Translations under genes and position numbers: made by a program
Shown: piece by piece, positions 63,301 to 64,000 of the stretch
How the letters are laid out: every line of letters starts with the position of its first letter
Numbering within the stretch: the first letter of the stretch is position 1
Source: Macquaria australasica
Taxonomy: Eukaryota; Chordata; Actinopteri; Centrarchiformes; Percichthyidae
Direction of reading: 5' to 3'
DNA: 64,000 nt
Assembly (NCBI GenBank): GCA_005408345.1
Contig: SEMN01000875.1
Coordinates: forward strand, 96,001 to 160,000
The notes under the pieces: generated by a model
Told to the model about the DNA's origin: nothing
Database searches by the model: none
The model's input: only the letters and a program-made list of their open reading frames with translations

Positions 63301-63587
63301 CTTCACCAACCGTTCCTGTCGACAGGCCGCCCACCGCAGGCGTCACGCCAAATGTACTCACTGGAGTTAAAGAGCAGACGTTCAGGCAACGACCAGTTCA
63401 TGAGCCAAAGGCAAGTAAAACGAAAGAAAAGTTGTGTTACCAGTGAACATGCTGGCGTCATCTCGCTCCACCCGTGTGCCATCACTAGTGGAGATACAAG
63501 TAAAGTGCAAAGGCTCCACTTCTAGGAGTCCCGTTAATGCTGTGAAGCTGCCCTCTGCTGCTGCACAGCTGCTCACTTTTCCATTCC
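18086..63587 (-). CDS. birc6: birc6 (BRUCE/Apollon), central portion, 42 exons, partial at both ends
   Basis: BIRC6 is a very large (about 4850 residues in human) cytosolic and Golgi/vesicle-associated inhibitor-of-apoptosis protein. It combines an N-terminal BIR with a C-terminal E2 domain and ubiquitinates caspases, SMAC, HTRA2 and LC3 together with the E1 UBA6. The window shows 42 exons read right to left. All have AG acceptors and GT donors, their phases are mutually consistent, and together they give 8733 nt with no stop or frameshift. Translation matches the recalled human protein almost without gaps from about residue 1400 to about 4300. Neither the BIR nor the UBC domain is present, so both ends of the gene lie outside. 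Fish-specific expansions occur in exons at 39468-40332 (His-rich and Ser-Ala repeats) and 23677-24010 (poly-Ser). Conservation of frame and sequence argues for a functional gene. Exon numbers in the entries below count from the right edge of this window only. Confidence 0.97.
19007..19171 (-). CDS. birc6: birc6 window exon 41
   Basis: It encodes PQISSCHGAGTSEEQQ, LYWAKGTGFGTGSTASGWDV and EQALTKQRLEEEHVTCLLQ. 55 codons, phase 0 at both ends. Donor GTAAAT. Confidence 0.97.
20330..20860. promoter_or_regulatory. Candidate conserved intronic enhancer with SOX and POU sites
   Basis: This non-repetitive, compositionally balanced stretch contains an octamer-like ATATGCAAA (20617-20625), CCATTGTTTC (20685-20694) and two AACAAT words (20582-20587, 20715-20720). 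SOX plus POU sites are typical of neural enhancers. No alignment was possible, so this is a prediction from motif content and texture. Confidence 0.3.
21321..21354. repeat. (AC)17 microsatellite
   Basis: Perfect dinucleotide repeat in a birc6 intron. A polymorphic marker candidate. Confidence 0.95.
22183..22207 (-). repeat. CA-rich tract next to the exon 40 donor
   Basis: On the minus strand an imperfect (CA)n tract starts about ten bases after the weak GTGTGG donor of exon 40. Intronic CA repeats next to donors are known hnRNP L binding sites. Confidence 0.7.
22219..22436 (-). CDS. birc6: birc6 window exon 40, weak donor followed by a CA repeat
   Basis: It encodes SHILQSPSANVLPTLPFHVL and FSSTPLTTDDGVLLRRMALE, then LILACLSALSHHAPRNPNAS. 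The donor GAG|GTGTGG is a poor match to consensus, but it is the junction used in human (E before PQ). A CA-rich tract begins about ten bases into the intron. Confidence 0.95.
23677..24010 (-). CDS. birc6: birc6 window exon 39, with poly-serine insertion
   Basis: It encodes VSAPVVPSATQEKPKDND, QFEWVTIEQSGELVYEAPES, and a fish-specific insert (NKQQSQSSSSSSSS) before VQTMSPIPAHSLAAFGLFLR. It ends LRLVLGVTDDGEG. The human protein has only a few residues where the Ser run lies. Donor GTAAGT, phase 1 out. Confidence 0.97.
24300..24920 (+). repeat. Older repeat split by a younger MITE
   Basis: The left part ('gactagtttgacaatatact', 'caaggtccacttacta') and right part ('tactagcttttctggagc', 'ccatgtgatgcagttgaaag') join into the same family as 15460-15780 once the 24375-24729 insert and one copy of its target duplication are removed. 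Confidence 0.6.
24375..24729. mobile_element. MITE with perfect TIRs and 6-bp target duplication TTACTA
   Basis: The 355-bp insert has perfect 13-bp terminal inverted repeats, cagggttcgtaca at the left and its complement at the right. It is flanked by TTACTA at 24369-24374 and 24730-24735. It has no coding capacity. It is inserted into an older repeat, which fixes relative ages. The superfamily is uncertain: TIRs beginning CAGGG suggest hAT, but hAT usually duplicates 8 bp. Confidence 0.85.
24928..25165 (+). repeat. hAT-like 'AGGGCTGCAAC' repeat fragment
   Basis: It begins agggctgcaaccaacgatca and contains 'gattaatcgtttggtcta', 'ctgaaaatagtgaaaaatca' and 'aaagatattcagtttactat'. These are the ordered landmarks of an abundant fish hAT-derived repeat. 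The right terminus is missing. Confidence 0.65.
25770..25969 (-). CDS. birc6: birc6 window exon 38
   Basis: It encodes DHCDLLNSCPEDEPMTASEE and LQVFAGMGGLALIAERLPML, ending YPDVIQQ. Acceptor tccttgcag, donor GTGAGA, phase 0 out. Confidence 0.97.
27153..27552. mobile_element. TTAA-type MITE, copy 1
   Basis: The left end is agagtactccaccaattta and the right end reverse-complements to aggggaactccaccaatttt, followed by TTAA at 27553-27556. The left TTAA has decayed. Same family as 29006-29318. Confidence 0.65.
29006..29318. mobile_element. TTAA-type MITE, copy 2
   Basis: Flanked by TTAA at 29002-29005 and 29319-29322. Ends aggagtactccaccgattta and, reverse-complemented, aggggaactcccaacaattt. 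TTAA targets suggest a piggyBac or Kolobok source. Confidence 0.75.
30836..31263. mobile_element. MITE with GTCRCTTTCACACC termini
   Basis: The left end is gtcactttcacaccaaacct and the right end reverse-complements to gtcgctttcacacctgcagt. It resembles 38240-38899 in its 'TTTCACACC...CTGTTTG' termini. The target duplication is not clear (ATA or TAA). Confidence 0.6.
31690..32190 (+). mobile_element. LINE 3' end (reverse transcriptase C-terminus, 3' UTR, poly(A))
   Basis: The translation LVYKVINDLAPPQLKEFISL, then TRGD-like text (TNRGDCAIQYRSRVWQ), is the conserved C-terminus of a CR1/L2-like LINE ORF2. A frameshift precedes 'FKFKMKSWLK'. An AT-rich 3' UTR and an A20 tract at 32160-32179 follow. 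It is 5' truncated, as most LINE copies are. Confidence 0.75.
32267..32440 (-). CDS. birc6: birc6 window exon 37, ubiquitin-like segment
   Basis: It encodes QPLPPEMTLAQL and LTLLYDRKLPQGYQSINLTV, then KLGSKVISDPGLSKTDSFKR. The pattern fits the ubiquitin-like domain reported in BIRC6 structures (inference). The donor GTACCA is followed by a 6.3-kb intron down to 25970. Confidence 0.95.
32584..32745 (-). CDS. birc6: birc6 window exon 36, basic linker into the ubiquitin-like segment
   Basis: It encodes GLKSQSK, RALSTPPRPPSRRGR (basic, Pro/Ser-rich) and ISVPVFHLYHKLLPG, the first strand of a ubiquitin-like segment. Phase 1 in and out, 162 nt. Donor GTACCA. Confidence 0.95.
34060..34191 (-). CDS. 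birc6: birc6 window exon 35, charged linker
   Basis: It encodes DTPSITAKLINEQKED, EKKNHEEKEKMKADSGFQDN and YSVVVASG. The Lys/Glu-rich stretch is a conserved charged helix. Phase 1 in and out. Donor GTACTT. Confidence 0.95.
34560..34670 (-). mobile_element. tRNA-SINE fragment, copy A
   Basis: It contains 'gagaggggtatgacgtgcac' and 'tggttatatggtatgcattt', then 'taaccacctggccataagga', parallel to the copies at 35245-35535 and 36795-37036. It is the most decayed of the three. Confidence 0.55.
35245..35535 (-). mobile_element. tRNA-derived SINE, copy B
   Basis: Reverse-complemented, it begins with a tRNA-like head ('tagcctaatggttaaggcgc' and 'ggttcgaatggtt'-type B box) and continues through 'gtttcctgtctctctctac'. 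It shares a 3' part with copy C ('cttattttgtaa', 'ccttccaacatatact' in reverse sense). Confidence 0.65.
35994..36123 (-). CDS. birc6: birc6 window exon 34
   Basis: It encodes LYKGRINATSH and MIQHPMYGAGHKYRTLHLPI, then STTLAEVLDRVS. Donor GTATGT, phase 1 out. The flanking introns carry the three SINE copies near 34.6, 35.4 and 36.9 kb. Confidence 0.95.
36795..37036 (-). mobile_element. tRNA-derived SINE, copy C
   Basis: The reverse complement has an A-box-like TAGCCTAATGG and a B-box-like AGTTCGAATCC spaced as in tRNA genes, then the SINE body. It is not a tRNA gene because no acceptor stem or anticodon arm can be formed and the sequence continues as repeat. Confidence 0.7.
38240..38899. mobile_element. 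Harbinger-type MITE with GGGTGTTTTCACACC termini
   Basis: The left end is gggtgttttcacacctaacc and the right end reverse-complements to gtgcgttttcacacctatag. Both sides are flanked by TAAG (38236-38239 and 38900-38903). Subterminal inverted words around 'ggttcg' and 'tgtgaac' are present. It is 660 bp with no transposase. Confidence 0.7.
38900..39027 (-). other. birc6: Unremarkable birc6 introns
   Basis: This entry stands for intron stretches over 300 bases where I see no gene and no identifiable element. They are 18258-19006, 19172-20330, 21360-22180, 22437-23676, 32746-34059, 37040-38235, 40333-41360, 42336-43815, 45089-45930, 46313-46735, 51236-51622, 52915-53421, 53556-54151, 58492-59074 and 59828-60860. 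Short A or T runs occur in several. Confidence 0.5.
39028..39171 (-). CDS. birc6: birc6 window exon 33
   Basis: It encodes VLCELFQSAPQRGNVPISGN and FIRRLFLQLMLEDEKVTVFL, ending QSPCP. 48 codons, phase 0 in and out, so symmetric. Donor GTGGGT. Confidence 0.96.
39468..40332 (-). CDS. birc6: birc6 window exon 32, largest exon, with His-rich and Ser-Ala expansions
   Basis: At 865 nt it is the largest exon. It encodes LLYN and WSMSLPCNIVLKKAVDSLLC, then SQLTTLAAASQSPGAIEQLL and LLDSGLPSLLVRSLAQFC. A fish-specific His run (RRHHHHHYHSSSHS) and a Ser-Ala dipeptide run (SASASASASANAG, from an imperfect gcactg repeat near 39676-39710) follow. It closes FFLQCISCHPNNQRLMAQ. The donor GTCTGC is weak but agrees with the human junction. 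Confidence 0.96.
41360..41590 (+). mobile_element. LINE 3' UTR end
   Basis: It ends 'caaatttccctgctggggat' then 'caataaaggtttatctcatc', the common 3' end of fish CR1/L2-like LINEs. The upstream part is AT-rich. No coding part was seen. Confidence 0.6.
41715..41951 (-). CDS. birc6: birc6 window exon 31
   Basis: It encodes IQALLQWVHDSSRVAAHKMS, a Gly/Ser loop, and YGLLMPSPSHLHCVAAILWH, then LPALLNRELFE. Two GT donors lie four bases apart: TTTGA|GTCAGT and GAGTCA|GTAACA. Only the first keeps frame into the next exon (giving FELLYNW, as in human), so it was chosen. Confidence 0.93.
42227..42335 (-). CDS. birc6: birc6 window exon 30
   Basis: It encodes NLNSP and LLFGRLNGLSSDSTIDILYQ, then LGTTQDSGTKD. 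Acceptor cctttgtag, donor GTACAT. Phase 1 in, phase 2 out. Confidence 0.96.
43818..43850 (-). repeat. CA repeat next to the exon 29 donor
   Basis: It appears as a near-perfect GT repeat on the plus strand. On the gene strand it is a CA repeat beginning within about five bases of the donor of exon 29. Confidence 0.85.
43855..44111 (-). CDS. birc6: birc6 window exon 29, followed by a CA repeat at its donor
   Basis: It encodes SIGWLRLLHHCLTHVSDLEA, MMASAAAPTANLLQTCAALL and IGLQSTRIGLKLIDILLRNC. The donor GTGAGT is strong. A CA repeat begins a few bases into the intron (43818-43850 on the plus strand as GT), close enough to be bound by hnRNP L-type splicing factors. Confidence 0.96.
44198..44477 (-). 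CDS. birc6: birc6 window exon 28, second jelly-roll-like segment
   Basis: It encodes VEISADGVNMLPLSTPVITS, IQLVKAEVASAVCLRLHRPR and IKLLGLTAFGNTSSATVNNP. The strand-rich order resembles galactose-binding-like domains. Donor GTACCA, phase 2 out. Confidence 0.97.
44585..44785 (-). CDS. birc6: birc6 window exon 27, start of second jelly-roll-like segment
   Basis: It encodes TITSSSPTAQP, AEVLLQATPPHRRARSAAWS and EEAWCDLTIHLPAAVLLKEL. The last has the alternating strand pattern of a discoidin-like beta sandwich (fold is inference). The donor is GCCA|GTGAGT, phase 1 in and out. Confidence 0.96.
44894..45088 (-). CDS. birc6: birc6 window exon 26
   Basis: It encodes GVQLICNN and MVTSTRAIVNTARSMVSTIM, then KFLDSGPGKAADGNMKTRV and EPDNAEGLHNFAPLG. 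Phase 1 in and out. Donor GTGCTG. Confidence 0.96.
45931..46027 (-). CDS. birc6: birc6 window exon 25
   Basis: It encodes GSLSTCQ and LSEPLLWFILRVLDTSEALK, then AFHDMG. Acceptor ttttgtag, donor ATGG|GTGGGT, phase 1 out. Confidence 0.95.
46137..46312 (-). CDS. birc6: birc6 window exon 24
   Basis: It encodes ASGLHL and TKHENFHGGLDAISVGDGLF, then MLQPILTYMACGYMGRQ. Essentially human-identical. Donor GTGAGC, phase 0 out. Confidence 0.97.
46735..46985 (+). repeat. Shared MITE-like repeat, copy 3
   Basis: It holds 'ctctttagatgctaaatgct', 'ccactatgttcaccagctag' and 'cactggaaacgaggttgatg', parallel to copy 2. It lies in the birc6 intron immediately downstream of exon 23's donor. Confidence 0.6.
47008..47579 (-). 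CDS. birc6: birc6 window exon 23, large helical exon
   Basis: At 572 nt this is the second largest exon here. It encodes GPFQSGQGPLDAQVKLLECT, FLVHHYITCSDKLVSRSGSD and GGLFANIIRPGDAKAVCGET, then a variable Ser/Pro loop (FSGRLPPAGSGAVDSSVSDE), and ends QILSALGQCNSSAMAMIIG. Conserved helices flank the loop. Donor GTAAGA, phase 1 out. Confidence 0.97.
47725..47983 (-). CDS. birc6: birc6 window exon 22
   Basis: It encodes ASSNGISSQESTAQQMVSDP and VGPTATQAMHEFLSRLQVHL, then SSTCPQMFSEFLLKLMHIL ending STER. Donor GTATGC, phase 2 out. Confidence 0.96.
48420..48917 (-). mobile_element. Internally deleted DNA transposon keeping the start of a RecQ-like helicase ORF
   Basis: The minus-strand ORF contains MAAADVERSE followed by IASVLKELDGIFSLKEEQTT and ALKAVVDKKDVFAV. 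This resembles the N-terminal Q-motif region of RecQ-like helicase ORFs found in fish transposable elements, up to just before where a Walker A motif should lie. After that point the sequence jumps to non-coding terminal sequence, ending 'gttgataacgccccttggaa'. The ORF is therefore a deletion derivative. Transposon class is not certain. Confidence 0.55.
49093..49203 (-). CDS. birc6: birc6 window exon 21
   Basis: It encodes ASI and SSFLTVLAWYPNTSLRTWCL, then VLHSLTLMTNMPACG. 111 nt, phase 1 in and out. The donor is GTCAGT. Confidence 0.95.
49331..49457 (-). CDS. birc6: birc6 window exon 20
   Basis: It encodes LESLLQLWLTLSLNTCSGGS and SDIFLFNASRVPTIPLNQ. Acceptor ctctcag, donor GTCAGG, phase 1 out. 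The upstream intron (49458-51622) holds a LINE 3' end and an L1-like ORF1 remnant. Confidence 0.95.
49680..50015 (+). mobile_element. LINE/SINE 3' end with TGATTC tail
   Basis: AT-rich sequence ending 'ccttgtatgtgaaaactagg' then 'caataaacctgattctgatt', a familiar fish retroposon 3' terminus with a short TGATTC repeat. Confidence 0.65.
50655..51235 (+). mobile_element. L1-like LINE 5' remnant with truncated ORF1
   Basis: After a 5'-UTR-like stretch ('agatagcagcgtagcagac'), an ORF at 50818-51231 begins MPSRNTKKPSE and contains ALDPALRQAIQGITNNISKV, which I recognise as the start of fish L1 ORF1p. Beyond about 51000 the similarity is lost and the frame runs into a hydrophobic tail. This is a 3'-truncated or rearranged copy, not a host gene. 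An A20 tract lies upstream at 50497-50516. Confidence 0.5.
51623..51783 (-). CDS. birc6: birc6 window exon 19
   Basis: It encodes VSQASNGTDDSLLRAL, a Gly/Pro loop (GGGSPPGSS) and SSIPMLSACFNKLFSMLQIH ending HVQ. The loop differs from human while the flanking helices match. Donor GTCAGC, phase 0 out. Confidence 0.95.
51968..52084 (-). CDS. birc6: birc6 window exon 18
   Basis: It encodes LDARLEVGLEQQAELMLKMM and ATLQADSILQALTSSSST, an amphipathic helical pair. 117 nt, phase 1 in and out, so symmetric and skippable. Donor GTAACC. Confidence 0.95.
52176..52329 (-). CDS. birc6: birc6 window exon 17
   Basis: It encodes PIS and STWYDYWGADYGTYGYNPYI, then GGVGIPVSKPP and LSVSVSQ. The Tyr-rich motif is diagnostic for BIRC6. 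The donor is CAGG|GTGAGT, phase 1 out. Confidence 0.97.
52640..52912 (+). mobile_element. Retroposon 3' end ('GGACCCCAGGAAGA' type)
   Basis: It ends 'tggaccccaggaagactagc', then 'aaggagatccaaataaacaa', a recurrent 3' end of fish LINEs. Intron 52330-53421 otherwise shows nothing nameable. Confidence 0.6.
53422..53555 (-). CDS. birc6: birc6 window exon 16, acidic repeat segment
   Basis: It encodes APPLSSLEKDKDIDFD and LLQDLMDVDIDPLDIDLEKD, then PLAAKVFK. The highly acidic Asp/Leu/Ile pattern is conserved with human. Donor GTATGT, phase 0 out. Confidence 0.95.
54152..54325 (-). CDS. birc6: birc6 window exon 15, acidic disordered loop
   Basis: It encodes ELLSPGSLDVMDEVAVGEEA, then GASSSSAGADSDDSLPHP and VESIDEALVPDIIAG. 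This low-complexity acidic/Ser stretch aligns with a diverged loop in human (flanks conserved). The acceptor is cctcccag and the donor GTACTA. Confidence 0.92.
54400..54640 (-). mobile_element. Reverse-transcriptase fragment of a CR1/L2-like LINE
   Basis: The minus strand, with frameshifts, reads FEFQSGFRAAYSTEKCLIHL, then DRGNSIGLFL and AFDTVDHSVL. These are the QSGFR and AFDTVDH blocks of non-LTR reverse transcriptases. It is short and broken. Confidence 0.75.
54720..54903 (-). CDS. birc6: birc6 window exon 14
   Basis: It encodes VLARIANATRPTIHLCEVV and LLLLVGTDFNRGDISWGGAW, then YSLTCMLQDILAG. Near-identical to human. Donor GTGTGT, phase 1 out. Confidence 0.97.
54989..55204 (-). CDS. birc6: birc6 window exon 13
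   Basis: It encodes HFKDLIRLRRTAEW and RCISVVQKLALFLLSMDFTC, ending HADLLLFVCK. It has 72 codons in phase 0 at both ends, with donor GTATTC. Confidence 0.96.
55621..55752 (-). CDS. birc6: birc6 window exon 12, coiled coil with NAGNAG acceptor
   Basis: It encodes QLNLLKAKQKALVEQIEKEK and continues to KLKQATSK, a charged coiled coil. The acceptor reads tgtagcag, so the exon may start at the first AG (44 codons, retaining a Gln) or three bases later. The human protein keeps the Gln, so the longer form was chosen. Donor GTGAGC, phase 0. Confidence 0.94.
55969..56096 (-). CDS. birc6: birc6 window exon 11
   Basis: It encodes GIQWSFINNSLQSQ and SSLDRLYSRKIRKQLVHHKQ, entering a basic helical coil. 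The acceptor is tccctcag and the donor GTAAAT, phase 0 out. Confidence 0.96.
56590..56727 (-). CDS. birc6: birc6 window exon 10
   Basis: It encodes VLDIPMISWVVMLVSRLLDY followed by an acidic then basic tail (SIEDEASGGKKHLGGKERER). The tail is longer than the human counterpart as I recall it. The donor is GTATAT. Phase 1 in and out, so the exon could be skipped without changing frame. Confidence 0.93.
56937..57073 (-). CDS. birc6: birc6 window exon 9
   Basis: It encodes VFMLLSCIGQRSLSNSGVLE and ends QRRTEG. One base completes the Arg codon shared with the preceding exon. Donor GTAAAC, phase 1 out. Confidence 0.96.
57190..57600. repeat. Probable interspersed repeat in the intron between exons 8 and 9
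   Basis: GC-richer text such as 'cagcccctcctcttggctct' and 'gtgggaggggcttagtggag' differs from the surrounding intron and resembles a fish MITE. Inverted ends were not resolved. Confidence 0.3.
57817..58036 (-). CDS. birc6: birc6 window exon 8
   Basis: It encodes STFHAQACEELFKHLCISGT and KIRLHTGLLLVQLCGGERWW, virtually identical to human. The acceptor is tattttcag and the donor GTAGGG. Phase 1 in, phase 2 out. Confidence 0.97.
58139..58491 (-). CDS. birc6: birc6 window exon 7, helical scaffold
   Basis: It starts YNLACHRLETLLQNIDLPPL and contains IQLQLQLNLAHHAVQRL and STEQLRTIIRYLLDTLLSLL, amphipathic helices of the armadillo-like scaffold. The segment after ASRK differs from human (SLPTAGAPEAQ), marking a variable loop. 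Donor GTGAGC, phase 1 out. Confidence 0.95.
59075..59283 (-). CDS. birc6: birc6 window exon 6, end of jelly-roll segment
   Basis: It encodes ITVIGRYGSTNARAKIPLGF and then YYGHTYILPWESELKLMHDP, finishing the beta-sandwich and returning to helix (DQHLTMMVALQEDIQ). The donor is GTAAGA and the exon leaves in phase 2. Confidence 0.96.
59397..59611 (-). CDS. birc6: birc6 window exon 5, jelly-roll-like segment
   Basis: It encodes RRFVTLDFGRPVLLTDALIP and continues with alternating hydrophobic strands. The pattern is that of discoidin/galactose-binding-like beta sandwiches, which structural work reports in BIRC6; the fold assignment here is inference. Human-identical over most of its 71 codons. The acceptor is cctcccag and the donor GTTTGT. 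Confidence 0.96.
59728..59827 (-). CDS. birc6: birc6 window exon 4
   Basis: It encodes SPMGSGLALAIS through LQPPPHQSIIIERMHSG. This is the lead-in to the first jelly-roll (carbohydrate-binding-module-like) segment. The acceptor is tttgctgcag and the donor GTATGT. The exon enters in phase 0 and leaves in phase 1. Confidence 0.93.
60862..61298 (+). mobile_element. LINE 3' end with TTATC tail
   Basis: It starts 'ctccttcagcgaaggagagg' and 'ctgctgtcagactctataat' (coding for the SAVRLYN-type ORF2 end), runs through an AT-rich 3' UTR, and ends 'aatttccccgctgtgggaca' 'ataaaggcttatcttatctt'. The (TTATC)n tail is typical of a fish CR1/Rex-like LINE. Confidence 0.75.
61529..61837 (-). CDS. birc6: birc6 window exon 3, end of coil and proline-rich linker
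   Basis: The exon begins KAKLEAKLHQTT, the end of the coil. It then runs through an Ala-rich stretch into a Pro/Thr-rich linker containing PPTPKTTPLFMTPPLTPP, and ends NLAAHKNTQKAKP. It has 103 codons, phase 0 at both ends, and donor GTTAGT. Confidence 0.95.
62270..62405 (+). repeat. Possible LINE 3' end
   Basis: The text 'ctgcccctccgaggacaatt' 'aagttctctaaactaaacta' resembles the terminal part of fish LINE 3' UTRs. The rest of intron 61838-63172 shows nothing nameable. Confidence 0.4.
63173..63360 (-). CDS. birc6: birc6 window exon 2, coiled-coil segment
   Basis: It opens with VSTFGVTPAVGG and closes in the Gln/Leu-rich heptad stretch QQLQVLQEKQQQLLKLQQQ, a likely coiled coil. The acceptor is ttaactccag and the donor GTGAAA. 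It leaves in phase 0, so the coil continues directly into the next exon. Confidence 0.95.
63441..63587 (-). CDS. birc6: birc6 window exon 1
   Basis: It encodes GNGKVSSCAAAEGSF and onward to DDASMFT, matching BIRC6. The acceptor is tctggcag and the donor GTAACA. The exon enters with one codon base already supplied upstream and leaves in phase 1. The preceding exon is beyond the window: 63588-64000 is intron with nothing recognisable. Confidence 0.92.
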
Positions 63588-64000
63588 CTGCCAGACACAC
63601 AAAAAAACAGTTAAGAAAACATCTGAGTCTCCTTTAAAAACAAATGTTCAAATCTCTCCAGCTTGTCGCCATTTCACAATTACATAGAGATACAAAAATG
63701 TATGTAAGCACTACAAAAAATGTAATTTTTGGTCTCCTACAAAAAATGTAATTTTTGCAGTGCTAAATTAGGTCCAACAAACTGACACACTAAACTGACT
63801 CACTAAAATGCTGGACTTTGGTTGAAATTTTGTTTAAATTATATGGTATGCTTGCACCTAAACTAAATTAGATTAAGCTGTCCTAATAATATCATTAAAG
63901 TGCTGACTTTCTGGTTTAATTCAAGGGTGTTTACATCCATATCAGGTGAACAGTGTAGGAACTGAAGCCTTTTTGATGCATGGTCTCCTACGGAAGCCCT

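Noticed and set aside
1..64000. CRISPR array, bacterial operon or viral genome segment
   Set aside because: No regularly spaced repeats and no such genes; all coding evidence is vertebrate or retroelement.

Overview
This window is vertebrate nuclear DNA, almost certainly from a ray-finned fish and probably a percomorph. The evidence is a large gene split into short exons with GT-AG introns, protein matches to a vertebrate gene, CA microsatellites, and introns filled with teleost-type repeats. No prokaryotic features, rRNA genes, functional tRNA genes or CRISPR arrays were seen. Family names rest on recalled protein and repeat sequences, since no search could be run.

Minus strand, 63587 down to 18086: the central part of birc6 (BRUCE/Apollon), the giant BIR-containing E2/E3 hybrid ubiquitin ligase that restrains caspases, SMAC and autophagy. 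I resolved 42 consecutive coding exons, 8733 nt or about 2910 residues. Every splice junction keeps frame and no exon has a stop or frameshift. The stretch corresponds roughly to the middle 60 % of the human protein. It holds the helical-repeat scaffold, two jelly-roll-like segments, coiled-coil stretches and the ubiquitin-like segment. The N-terminal BIR/propeller region lies beyond the right edge, and the C-terminal E2 (UBC) domain lies beyond the left edge.

Plus strand, about 5543-7410, inside the long birc6 intron that fills positions 1-18085: a short gene whose last exon carries a 49-codon ORF at 6509-6658. Its C-terminal 29 residues are nearly those of TUNAR (pTUNAR/BNLN), a single-pass ER microprotein that modulates calcium handling in neural and beta cells. 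The locus is the fish linc-birc6/megamind, long treated as a non-coding RNA. It lies antisense within birc6, whereas the mammalian gene is on a different chromosome from BIRC6. This is the most interesting object in the window.

Introns: recognisable inserts include a nested pair (a Harbinger-type MITE inside a dead LINE endonuclease, 11490-13150), a SINE-like element with a 14-bp target duplication (10806-11105), and a perfect-TIR MITE with a 6-bp target duplication inserted in an older repeat (24375-24729). There are also TTAA-flanked MITEs, further MITEs with transcription-like TIRs, three tRNA-SINE copies near 34.5-37.0 kb, several LINE 3' ends, a reverse-transcriptase fragment, an L1-like ORF1 remnant and a deleted transposon that keeps the start of a RecQ-like helicase ORF. 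Two regions, 20330-20860 and 13790-14090, look like candidate conserved non-coding elements. The remaining intronic sequence shows nothing I can name.
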